From positions 18,619,001 to 18,683,000 of the forward strand of contig CM061240.1 in NCBI GenBank assembly GCA_030848705.1: a stretch of 64,000 nt of DNA. The letters are read 5' to 3'. Numbering within the stretch: the first letter of the stretch is position 1; every line of letters begins with the position of its first letter. Source of the DNA: Heracleum sosnowskyi (Eukaryota; Streptophyta; Magnoliopsida; Apiales; Apiaceae). The position numbers and the translations under genes are program-made. The notes beneath the pieces are model-generated. The model was not told where the DNA came from, made no database searches, and saw nothing but the letters and a program-made list of their open reading frames with translations. Below are positions 54,460 through 64,000 of this stretch, piece after piece.

Positions 54460-55974
54460 ATGGCAAAAACAAAGAAAATCTCTAAACGCCCAGCTGCATC
54501 ACATACACCATCCAAACGACAAAGGCTTGCTCCGTCTACGGTATCCTCTGATACATCTCTCAATTCGTCCGAAAGTCCACGACCCTCTTTGGCGAAATCT
54601 GTGCATCGCTCGATTATCAAAGAACGTTTGGTTGATTTACCGTTATTACAAGATGCCGGTATTGTGCAGTTGTTCACTTCGGTTGGTTGTGCTTCTCTTT
54701 TATCACCGGAAATACTAATTTACCCCGACTTGGTACGTGAGTTCTATGCACACCTCTCTATTCGTGGTGATTGGGTTCACTCTCTAGTTAAAGAAATTCC
54801 GATTGTGTTCAAACCTCAATTGCTCGCCTCCATAGTTGCTGTTTCTGACAAAGGTCCGTGTCCTTTTTCAACTTCTCATCAACCAGTGTCCGACATTGAA
54901 GGCTTCTCTTATGAACAACAGCTAGCTTTGATTCTATCTGATGGGTATACTTCTAAACCTTCCATTTCACTTCTTACTCCTCAAGCTTTGTGTTTGTTTC
55001 GTTTAATACATACAAATGTTTGTCCCCGTAGTAGTGGTCGGGATCGTCTCACTCATCAGGATTCGATTTTATTGGCTCTTTTTGTTTCGGGTTTTCCGTT
55101 TGATGTTTCCTCTTTTCTAATCAAACATATGATACATTGTGTTAATCATGATTCTATGAATTTGCCCTACCCAGCTTTGTTAACCAAATTGTTTCGCTAT
55201 TTTGATATTATCTCTGATTCTGATATTTTCGAGTCTATTGTTGATTCGTTTGATTTAAAGGTCTTAACTGCAAACAAACTTCAACTGGTTAATAACAGTT
55301 TAGTCTTTAATCCTGTTATTAAAACTGTTCCTTATGCTTTTGTTGGTACTTCCTCTGTCTCGATTGAGACAAATCCTCATTTTGTTGCGTTGTCAAAGAA
55401 AGTTGATGACAACACAAATTTGCTACAATCTGTCAATTCAAAACTTGATTCTGTGTTATCTTTACTTCAGTCCACAACTTCTCATGTTGAATCTGTAGAC
55501 ACTCAGTTGATCTTTTTAAAATCTCTTTATTCTAAACTATTTTCATCCATGAATTTTGAGTTCGGCAATGTGCAAGATGGTTTAACTCATGCTGCCAAGG
55601 CTTGGGAGAAGGAGTTTGTGAAATTATTTTATATTCTTAGTTCCGAAACCAAGTTCGTGTCCAAGCAGGTTTCGTCACTGGTGCATAAGAAGGATCTACA
55701 GTGGCATTCTCGTGACTGGCTGGACGACAGCACTCTTGCGGAGATAACTACACCTCTTCCATTACCTGCTATTCCTCCACCGGAAGCTCTTGGATTCACT
55801 GCAGAAGAATATCGTGAGAAGATTTTTGACTGGCTTTCTGCTAGGGATGGGAAGTCGCCTCCATCAAACTTTTATTCAACTATGTTTTCCGAGTATGGAC
55901 AGCCAACAGTTGTTCCTCCAGCTGCTTCTCGCAAAGGCAAAGCCAAGCAGTCTCCAGTTGATGTTGATGATTAA
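54460..55974 (+). CDS. Third ORF of Copia element 2 (putative plant transposon protein domain)
   Basis: Intact 504-aa ORF starting MAKTKKISKRP. Residues 8-22 hold a bipartite basic cluster (KRPAASHTPSKRQR) that looks like a nuclear localisation signal. Around 88-105, YPDLVREFYAHLSIRGDW matches the pattern of the 'putative plant transposon protein' domain found in retroelement-associated ORFs. A helical, coiled-coil-like stretch follows near 310-380, then a Pro-rich tail. The frame stays open 39 codons upstream and would code a hydrophobic segment, but that part has no ATG and is a pyrimidine-rich leader, so I start at 54460. No transmembrane segment then remains, which argues against an envelope role. 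The function is unknown. Confidence 0.75.
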   Translation: MAKTKKISKRPAASHTPSKRQRLAPSTVSSDTSLNSSESPRPSLAKSVHRSIIKERLVDLPLLQDAGIVQLFTSVGCASLLSPEILIYPDLVREFYAHLSIRGDWVHSLVKEIPIVFKPQLLASIVAVSDKGPCPFSTSHQPVSDIEGFSYEQQLALILSDGYTSKPSISLLTPQALCLFRLIHTNVCPRSSGRDRLTHQDSILLALFVSGFPFDVSSFLIKHMIHCVNHDSMNLPYPALLTKLFRYFDIISDSDIFESIVDSFDLKVLTANKLQLVNNSLVFNPVIKTVPYAFVGTSSVSIETNPHFVALSKKVDDNTNLLQSVNSKLDSVLSLLQSTTSHVESVDTQLIFLKSLYSKLFSSMNFEFGNVQDGLTHAAKAWEKEFVKLFYILSSETKFVSKQVSSLVHKKDLQWHSRDWLDDSTLAEITTPLPLPAIPPPEALGFTAEEYREKIFDWLSARDGKSPPSNFYSTMFSEYGQPTVVPPAASRKGKAKQSPVDVDD

Positions 55975-56263
55975 TTTTTATGATTTTGAACGGGGGAGAA
56001 ATCTGAAGTCTTTGACATTTGTGATGTAATTTGTGTGTTAACTTTTAAGACTTATGTTTTTGGTTTCATGAATTGTTCTATGGTTGAAAACAGGTTAATT
56101 TTTGATAATTATGAAATGCATATGTGTTATTGTTTCTGATTAAGTGTTATGTGGTATTGCATGAACTTTAAGTGATTTATTGTTTTAATCTTATAAGTTC
56201 ATTGTGATAGGGGGAGTTTCAATGTTTTCAGATATGGTTCATCATCATAAAAAAGGGGGAGAT
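55975..56263 (+). other. Polypurine tracts of Copia element 2
   Basis: Three PPT-like runs: gaacgggggagaa (about 55988), gatagggggag (about 56207) and aaaaaggggg (56251-56260), the last directly before the 3' LTR. Multiple PPTs are a known trait of Sireviruses. Confidence 0.75.
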
Positions 56264-56314
56264 TGTTAATACCCGGATTTTAATGATGATAAATGTCTGA
56301 AAGTTTATCTCAGT
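56264..56314 (+). repeat. Start of the 3' LTR of Copia element 2
   Basis: 51 bases that match the first 51 of the 5' LTR. The match stops exactly at the edge of element 3, where the 5' LTR continues aattgatataac. Confidence 0.92.
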
Positions 56315-57561
56315 TGTTAGGTCCCGAAGTATCGTAGAAGGGGGGGGGGTTGAATACGATACTCACAAATAATTCAATTTCGTTCGCGGATAATTCATTC
56401 AGTTCTATAACGAAATCAAACTCACCAAACCAAACCAAGAGTCGGGGAATATATCATTTTATAAATATAAACCTCGAGGGGTGCTACAATTTCTAATCCG
56501 TAGATTAGCTTCAATGAGTTCTAGGTTATTCATAATCAATACAATGAAAGAATTCTGAGCACTATAAATTTCTATGATCTTCTCCGGCTCAAAACTCTCT
56601 CTCAGTAGTTGCTACTATGAACTAACCTCGACTGAGGAAGACACTTCCTCTCTCTGTGTAATTATAGACTTAGTTTTTAGAAAACTATCGAACCTTAATT
56701 GTTAAAACAATCTTGGCCGTCCATCTTCTAATCAACCTGACAAACAAACACTTTTCCACCTGCTCCTCAATTTAGAAAACCATCGAATTATTAAAAAGAG
56801 TTTTCCATTCGATAGTTTTTTAAATAAAACTATCGAAAGTTAAATTCTTTTGTAATAGAATTCAAATGGACTTCATTTATCCCATTCGATAGTTTTTAGG
56901 AAATAAAAACTATCGAGCTCTTTTGCTTTTGACTTTGAGTTTCTTAGAAAAGCTTTCGATGGTTTTTTTTCTTTAAAAAAGAAAAACCATCAAGTCAATT
57001 TCTTTTGATTCCTTAGAATCACATTCGATAGTTTTTCATAAATGAAAAACCATCGAATCACATTTTGTCCTTGTTTCTTTTAGAAAACCTTTCTGAGCTC
57101 CTTGGTGTTTAAGTTTCAGACTGTATCAATTTCTTCTGAGACGATAAAACAATTTGATCTTTTAGTGCCGTCACCTAGTGCAACTGGTCTGGTTCACAGA
57201 TGAATAACACTTGATCAATTCTTCTTTTATGTCTTCAATTCAATGCTGCTGATAAGTCCTTTGTCGTCCTGGTTGCTTCATCACTGGAATCCCGTGGCAC
57301 TTAACCCTAAATCATTCACATACTTCTGTCGTCTTGAAAGTCTTGTTTCTTTTGCTGTCACTGAGGCTTGAACATTTTCATGAACTTCTTTCCGTGACCT
57401 GTTTACGGACTTCAAGAATACATAACGTATTTTGATTTTTTGAGTTTACCTTTTCTTCTTTGATTCTGGATTCCTGTGCTTCTGTTAATATTATTGTTTG
57501 TCTTGTCCTTTGTTGAGTTGTAGTTATCTCTTTTACATCTTATGTTACATTATGCTTTACA
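56315..57561 (-). repeat. 3' LTR of element 3
   Basis: 1,247 bp. On the minus strand it starts TGTAAAGCATAATG and ends GGGACCTAACA, nearly the same terminus as Sirevirus 1, preceded by a G/C run (plus-strand nine Gs at about 56341). Its middle holds many CTATCGA motifs. The five plus-strand bases before it are tcagt. Confidence 0.85.
56680..57060. repeat. AAACTATCGA / TCGATAGTTT array in the LTR
   Basis: About ten copies in both orientations (aaaactatcgaa, ttcgatagtttt, aaaaccatcgaa), many paired as short hairpins such as ttcgatagttttt...aaaaactatcga. Sequence differs from Sirevirus 1's GGTCATACCG array, but placement within the LTR is alike. Confidence 0.8.
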
Positions 57562-57575
57562 ATCTCCCCCTATTT
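57562..57575 (-). other. Polypurine tract of element 3
   Basis: On the minus strand AAATAGGGGGAGAT directly precedes the LTR, the same tract as in Sirevirus 1. A second run, ctcccccttag, lies at about 58,619. Confidence 0.8.
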
Positions 57576-57796
57576 GATTGGATAGAGTTCGACAAGCAAA
57601 TACTTCGAGGATAACTCAACTAACTAAGGAAACATGAAACTAATTAAAGTAAGACAGCGTAATAATATTAACTGCATTCTGGATCAGATATATATACATT
57701 TCCAGATTTCATAAATCAAAGAACAATAAAACTTTTCACTTTGAAGTTGCTGCTCTTGATTGAGCTGATAGTTCTTTTGTTCTTTGCTTCTGTTCT

Positions 57797-60417
57797 TCAG
57801 TCCATTCCAATCTCACCTTCTTCACTCATTGGATTGGAGTTAACAGCTTGATAATGAATCACTGATAGAGAGTGCAGTGGTTCTCCAAGTTTAAGGATTG
57901 CTCCTTGGATGTGTCTTCCAATATATTCAACCTTTTGACCCACTCCAGCCCATAACCATGCAATGTTAACATCTTTCTTGTTTAGCTTTGGCATGTTTGG
58001 CAATCTGGTATGCACTTCCAATCCTTTCTCCACTCTCTTCCTATAGTAGGGAACATTCTCCATAAGATATTTTCTTAGAGTGTCGGCTGCTTTGTCCTTC
58101 TCCGTTGATGTGAGTCCAGTGGATCTAAGATACTTCTCAACTGATATTAGATATTCGTTTGGGTAATCTCTCAGTTTGTCCTCCGTCAGATAGCAGATTC
58201 TGAACAAGTCATTCGTCATGAATCTAACCATAGGAGGGTTTTCAGTAATCTCTGGACTGACCTTCATCAAGATTTCCTTAACATGCTCACGGAGCAGTTC
58301 ATTTAGCTTTGTAGTTCTTTGGATCTTGATGAGAATCACCTTCAGTGGTGTCTTTCTCTCTTAGTGATAGAGAATTTGCTTCTTCTTCCATATCATCATC
58401 CAAGATAGGATGTTCTATTGGCTCTGGATGATATGGCTCATGCTCCTCCTGAATCGGTTGCTCTTGCATGACTTCAAATCCCTCTTCACTTTCTTCTAGT
58501 ACTATGTCCTCAATCCAATACTGTCTAACTAGAATAGCTTCATTGGTTTCCCAAACTCCCCATCCAGTTGTTTGCCAACCTTCATTAGTCACTTCATTTG
58601 TTTCCCCTTCTCCAACTTTCTCCCCCTTAGTTGAGGAATCCTCGATGAAGTTATCCTCATTGTAAAAGGTAGCAGAAGGATCAGGTTGTTGCTGTGAAGG
58701 TCCGGGTTGTTGGTTCCTCAACATATTCCATAATCTTCTTGAGGGTGGATTGAACATGTACCTCCAGGTAATAGCAAATCTTCAATATTTGGAAGGGTTA
58801 GGGTGTCACTCCTCACGTTTGGCTTTGGGTGTACACTCAACGTTTCTGTCGGTGTTTGAATCATTTTTCCTTTCCCACTCAGGCCAGGTGTAAGTGTTTT
58901 TGTTTCACTCAATCCCTTTTGTGCTAGTTGTACCTGCAGAAGAAAACACCGTAGCCGTCCTTAAGGAGGTCACCGGTGGTGCAATGGGGCTTCGCAAGTC
59001 CCCGTCCTTGGATAAACCAAGTTGCTGATCATCCGTGGATGATGTATCCTTTAAAGGATCTAGAGTTTGAATCTCTAGGGGGTTAGAAACAGGCTCTTTT
59101 AACAGCAGAGATCCCGAATCTTCCTCAATAGTCTGTGAAGACTTTACCTCAGTTAACTCCTCAATTAAAATTGATTCATTGTCACCGAGTTGCCGATCTG
59201 CACCTACGTCAGACCCTTTACCCGCAGGATCCAGATATGTTCCATCTGGGGAGTTAGGCAATGACCCTTTAGATTTTGCATTGGGGTCAGAACCTTCTCT
59301 CGACGTCTGTGAAGACTCTTGGTTCAGTAAAGAACCTTCAATCAGTGAACCTAACCGTAATATGGTCGGAACACTAGTTGCTTCCGTCAATTCTTCCTTA
59401 CTTGATTGAGCTATTGGTTCAGATATTGCTTTCGTTAGCGTAGCCCAATCAGCATCAGAAAAATCAATAAAGGGCGCTTTGGATGATTGAAATGAAGTTT
59501 CAACAGTTGCCTCGTTTTCTGTTCTTCTCCTTTTAGAGTAAGGCAGAGCTGTTGTTGAATGGCGTATCTCCTTATGTGGTGCTGCTTTGGCACTATCTCC
59601 CTCTACACTCATGGATGTCTGAATATTGGGTATAGGAGGGTAAGGAGGTTCGTTTGTGGTTTCATTTGGCTCTTCCAAAGGCTCTTCGACCGTGGTTAGA
59701 GATTGTGGGTTGCAATCTCATGGTCTGGATGGCCACTGAGGGCTCTGGATCAACATCCATTGTTGTGGTTCAGGAGCCAGTTCAGGTTCAGGAATGTTAC
59801 CTTGAATTACCTGTTCCCCTGGGGGTAGAAGTGGTAGGGGCACCGTTCTTAGATATTCAAGTTTGAACAGTGGGTACCCCTGGAAGATATTCTTTCTTAT
59901 CAGAGCGGTTATTGCATTGCTCTTCATCTTCATGCACTCCATGGTCTCCTCTTCAGCGAATGTCTCACGCTCATCATCTGTTAAGATATCATTGAGAATT
60001 AGCTGTAGGAACCTAGGATAGAAACAAAGCACATCATCTATGCATGTTCTTTCATCCAGTGGTCCCATGTCAGGTAATGCTTAAGGAACTCTCCCACAAA
60101 GAAGTTAGGTTGTTGACTTCTTATAAGAGTGAAGAAAGCATGTATCTCCTCAGTTGTGGGATCCGGAACATGGTTTTCTATAGAAAAATGTAGTATTCTG
60201 TTAAAGTCATGTTCCGTCACCCTTATTGTTCTGCCCCTGGCACAACAAAACTGAAGGATCTTACGTTATTCTCACTTGTATCCGTGGCGGTTGTGTACAA
60301 CGCAGTCAATTGATCGATGCAAAGGACTACGGGAGTACTCAAGGCATATGCCACTAATGAACGTGTGTTCAGAAACTCTGCCCATGCACGAAACTGTAAA
60401 TTCGTAATGGCTTGCAA
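57797..60417 (-). pseudogene. env-like ORF of element 3, split by stops and shifts
   Basis: A series of minus-strand open pieces in descending order: 60417-60223 (LQFRAWAEFLNTRSLVAYAL), 60220-60038, 60068-59718, 59678-58905 (257 codons, very Ser/Glu/Thr-rich, with DLRSPIAPPVTSL near its end), 58912-58718, 58757-58299 (acidic) and 58339-57797 (NMPKLNKKDVNIAWLW). Overlaps between pieces indicate frameshifts. The start resembles the N terminus of the Sirevirus 3' ORF, and the DLRSPIAPP box is shared with Sirevirus 1 at about 38,870. The role of this ORF in Sireviruses is unproven. Confidence 0.65.
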
Positions 60418-61615
60418 GTTTTGAAACGAGACATGATTAGTCTTGGTTACTTTTAAACCAAAACTAAAACCAATTAAATTTAATTAATTATTACTAATTA
60501 ATCAAACTTGACACAAAATACCCTTAAAACAAAATTACCCCTTTTTCTTAAAAAAAACACAACTTCGAATCACTATTATCAAGAACCCTACTTTTGGTAA
60601 CACAAATAATCAGAATTATCTGAAGAAATCAATTGAAAACAATTAACTTCTAAAGAACAATAGTGAAAATAGTTTTCTTAGAAACAAGTTCTTGAGGCAG
60701 TGATGTTCTTGGTTATATGTATTCTAGTAAGTATAAACAAAAGCCCTTAGATCTGATAATAAGAAAGAAAAAAAACGTAAGGGGTTGTTAAATACTTATT
60801 GAATTGACAGGGGCAATATTGTCTTTACAGTGTTCGATGTTTTTTAATAGTATGTTCGATGGTTTTCAGTTGGGGGTAAAACTGTCAACTTTACTTCGAT
60901 AAATTTTGAAAAAGAACGAAGAGTTTGAAAATCAGAATTTAAAAAGTTTTTTTGAAAAACTATCGAACTTGTTACCTTTTAAAGCTTGAAAAACTATCGA
61001 GGGATCCTTTGTGGAAAAACTATCGAGAATTAAAATAAAGGAAAAATTAATTCTCTCAGATAGATTTTCATTTTAATTCAAAAACCATCGAGAATTTAGA
61101 TAAAGAATAATGAAATTCAATTCGATGCTTTTTCAAATTTTCCTCAAAAAGTATCGAGAAATGTTTTCAATAGTTTTTCTTTTTCCTTTTCAAAAACTAT
61201 CGAAAATTTATTTCGATAGATTTATCTATGTACTTGAAAAACTATCGAATTTCCTAAATTCGATATTTTTTGCTTCTGTCTTCATTTTAAAACCTGTTCT
61301 TGTTTTAAAATTTAGACTGTTTTATTTCCTGTCAAGTTTTAATTCTAATAAATCTTTTCAAATTTACCAAAATCAATTGTCAACAGAAAATTCACAATTT
61401 TCTCAGAATAAAATCGACTAAATATCATTGAATGATATTAACCAATTAAAATACAATAAATTATGCTGCATATTTATTTTATGTATTTTAAATTATGGAG
61501 CAAATAAGATATTGAACTGCTTCAATTTCCATAATTCAAATTTCATTAAATAAATAATAATAAATTAATACTAAATATCTATGAGATAGATATTAGCACT
61601 AAATTATTAATGTGA
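60418..61615. other. Spacer of element 3 with a second TATCGA array
   Basis: AT-rich and non-coding. Between about 60,840 and 61,270 it has some ten aaaaactatcga / ttcgatag / aaccatcgag motifs, the same as in the LTR at 56,680-57,060. A weak match to the LTR's tttagactgt area follows at about 61,290. This may be an old LTR piece of the same family or an internal copy of the repeat. Confidence 0.55.
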
Positions 61616-64000
61616 GGACTGGATGTAAAATAAATTCACAAGTCCTTAAAATATGAACAATTTTATACTTGTGAACTTATTCAAGAGTTTCTTGCAAATG
61701 AGATTTTCAAATAAGGTGCGTGTCTGCAAGTTACTCTATGAATTGAAGACATTCTCTCGAAAGAAATGATACCTGTTGTCAAGGTGCATTGTCGTGGATT
61801 GTTCCACAGAGTTGCTGGAGATAAAGTTATTTCCTGAAATAATAACAAGAAATCAATCTTCCTCCACGAAGTTGACAGCTTCTAGAGATGCTCCTCCTGT
61901 CATTCAGAGATGCTTCTCCTGTCTTTCTTACAACCTGCGTATTTTATATCTAAATAGCTAAACATGTTAACAAGTATCTTTAGGGTACCATATACTGAGA
62001 TTTGGTATTCCCTTAAGATATCTCAAAATCATGTTGATAACTATAAGACTAGATTTTTGAAATCCACTTGGAACCTTGCACATTGGCAACTTGAGAATAA
62101 AATATGTGTTGTCAATTTGCAGCTAATAACTTAATGAGATGCATACCTCTTTAGCTTGTCATTTCTGTCTTTTACCTGATTTGTCCTGATCAAGCTTTAG
62201 TGGCTGCTGTTGGTAGGGAGTCTTGGCATGTCTAGAATCTTCTCAATTGTGCACATTCAAAAGATTCTTGACTTACTTTTATTGCCATCACTCTTTTGGC
62301 TTACTTGTGCTCCTAAAAGAATTAATCTTCTGGCTTGCTCAAAGTAAATCCAAAAAGAATTGCAACTTTCCCAACATACTCATCTTGTACATTCTCTGCA
62401 ATGACTTGGCAAATTTCTTGCACAAGTTTTCGTTAGTAGACCAACATATAATATAATCATGATATCACTGCACATATATGACATTATGTTTGTGCCTTAT
62501 GACAACTCTAATAAATTCATATTCTGTAAAAGTTCAGTTAGAGTGTCATACCATGTCTTTGACGATTGCTTGAGTATTGATACCGGTTCATACCATACAG
62601 ATATATCCTGATATCCTCAAGTCTCGTCACTGGTGCTTCTTGTTAGATACTGCTTCCTAATAGTAACCTAGCATCCAGTTTGGCCTTGTCCCTCATAACA
62701 ATGCCAATTTCATCCAGTATTCTGGATACCCATCTTGTTCCAATAACAGATTTTCCCTTAGGCCTGGGTACCAGCTTCCAAACTTTCTGCCTTTCAGATT
62801 GATTGAGTTCATTTTGCTTTGCAATCACCCAATCTGGATCCATCAGAGCTTCTTTACCTTTCTTTGTTTCTTCTTCAGAAAGAAAACTAAGAAAATAATC
62901 ATTCATACTCTATAGCTCCAGTCTTTACTCCACCACTAGGATCACTAAGAACTAGACATCAGGAATGATATTGAATCAAAACCCTTTGTCTTGACAGATA
63001 CGTTCTTGAAGTGTCCTCTAGATTTTCATTGTGGTGTTGATCTGACTAATTGATCCTTCTTTTGATCCCCCTAAGCTGTTGCTGGGATTTCCTGAGAATC
63101 CTCATCCTCGCTGAGTGGTTCTGTTGAAGTACTGAGCTGTGTAGTTAAACTACCATTACCACTGCTTGGATTTGAATCATCATTACCATTAATTTCACAC
63201 ATAACAGCTGAGAGCTTGGAGTTGTTGAACATCATATTCAGACTTTCAATCACCTCTTGTTGATTAATCAAATTTACCTCGTAGGCTTTAGATTCCACTG
63301 ATTAGCCGAGGAAAATATCCTTAAGAGCCTTAGCTGCCAATCTTGCCAAGATGCTTACTTGTAGAACAATTTCCTTCAAACCCCTGAAAGAAATTCAGAG
63401 TTTGCTTCTATTGGCCAATTCAGGGTCTTCCTGTATTTGTTACTGATCATGGAAATGTGATTAATCTCATCTGTGATGTCCTGTCCTTCAGATTGAACAA
63501 ACAACACCAGTTTGTATTAAGAGTAGACATCAACCATCACTGAAGTATATCTTTACTTTGTTGTAGATAAGACATTAACTAGTCCGTAGAGTTCCATACG
63601 TATCATCTGAAGCGGCTCAGTAATGCTTATCACATTATAGCTTTTCTGTGATGTTTCTTTGACTTCCCTTAATGACATGCCTCATATATTTCATCTAGCT
63701 TGAATCCCAGATGAGGCAGTCCTCTCACCAATACCATCTTTAGAAAAGAGTTCCTTGTATTGTCATGCAAGGGTGAGAGCTTCTCAACCTTCCTGCTTGA
63801 GATAAAACACTGCTCCTTCATTGAATAAAAAGATTTGTGCTTTGAATCTTCAGCAAGAGAGTTGCTTCTAATTGTTATCCTTGACTCCAATTATTAGTTG
63901 TTATCAATGATACCAATTATTGTAAACATGATGACATTCCATTTCAAACGTAGCCATGTCCCGTGATGAAAACCTTTGCTGTCATCTCCAAAGATTATTG
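61616..64000 (-). pseudogene. pol: Decayed pol of element 3, cut by the window end
   Basis: In coding order on the minus strand: GAG-pre-integrase (LVRGLPHLGFKLDEIYEACH, 63890-63669); integrase core relics (63,550-63,310, MVDVYS- and LVLFVQS-like); a Ser-rich linker (63298-63071); RT start (DPDWVIAKQNELNQ and VWKLVPRPKG, 62906-62643). An RT-thumb relic at about 62,200-61,970 reads LRYLKGIPNLSIWYPKD at its end, and RNase H relics such as AGCKKDRRS follow near 61,940. Large parts of RT, including the active-site box, are missing or unreadable. It is clearly dead. Confidence 0.75.

Larger units (their letters stand above)
48377..56314 (+). mobile_element. Sirevirus-like Copia element 2, 3' LTR interrupted
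   Basis: 5' LTR 48377-49212, PBS, gag, pol, a third ORF, several polypurine tracts, then the first ~51 bases of the 3' LTR (identical start tgttaatacccgg through tttatctcagt). At that point element 3 has inserted, so the rest of the 3' LTR should lie beyond 64,000. Coding parts are nearly intact: one stop in pol and one altered zinc-knuckle residue. Confidence 0.9.
56315..64000 (-). mobile_element. Sirevirus-like element 3 (minus strand), runs off the window
   Basis: On the minus strand the order toward lower coordinates is pol (64,000 to about 61,620), spacer, env-like ORF (60,417-57,797), PPT, 3' LTR (57,561-56,315). It interrupts the 3' LTR of element 2, so it is younger than that insertion. 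Yet its coding parts have many stops and shifts. Its gag and 5' LTR must lie beyond 64,000. Confidence 0.85.

Overview
This is nuclear DNA from a flowering plant, most likely a eudicot. The evidence is spliced genes with GT-AG introns, a plant-only VQ-motif gene, a plant PQT3-type ubiquitin ligase, and an AT-rich intergenic space filled with plant transposon classes. Nothing bacterial, viral or organellar is seen. I cannot name the species.

Layout. 1-2,240: the possible end of an LTR, a minisatellite, then a non-autonomous Helitron carrying a broken RPA-like (DUF223) gene. 2,560-10,500: one host gene, a 15-exon PARAQUAT TOLERANCE 3-like E3 ligase (908 aa), with an LTR-like insert in intron 5. 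10,500-17,750: AT-rich space with a complete CACTA element (13,535-15,505, TSD tag), a MULE-type MITE (15,738-16,113, 10-bp TSD) and a hAT-like MITE. 17,839-18,405: a single-exon VQ-motif gene. 18,797-24,664: a large CACTA-like element, 3' end not found, holding pieces of several host genes on both strands, including mitochondrial EF-Tu and rhamnogalacturonate lyase, with introns retained. 24,820-29,470: four head-to-tail Helitron-like units on the minus strand. 30,203-46,633: a Mutator-like element (MULE) with a decayed plant mobile domain (PMD) gene and repeated palindromes near both ends. It is itself split by a complete 10.6-kb Sirevirus-type Copia element (30,545-41,186, TSD gaggc) and by a small MITE. 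47,328-47,578: a Stowaway MITE. 48,377 onward: a second Sirevirus-like Copia element with gag, pol and a third ORF. About 50 bp into its 3' LTR it is interrupted by a third, minus-strand Sirevirus-like element that runs off the window at 64,000.

Only the PQT3-like gene and the VQ gene look like working host genes. PQT3-type ligases are linked to oxidative-stress signalling and VQ proteins to WRKY/MAPK signalling, but nothing here ties the two together. The rest is a layered record of transposition whose order can be read from intact target-site duplications. The points most worth a second look are the gene-capturing CACTA-like element, the CCGCAATG...CATTGCGG palindromes of the PMD-MULE, and the Helitron tandem array.
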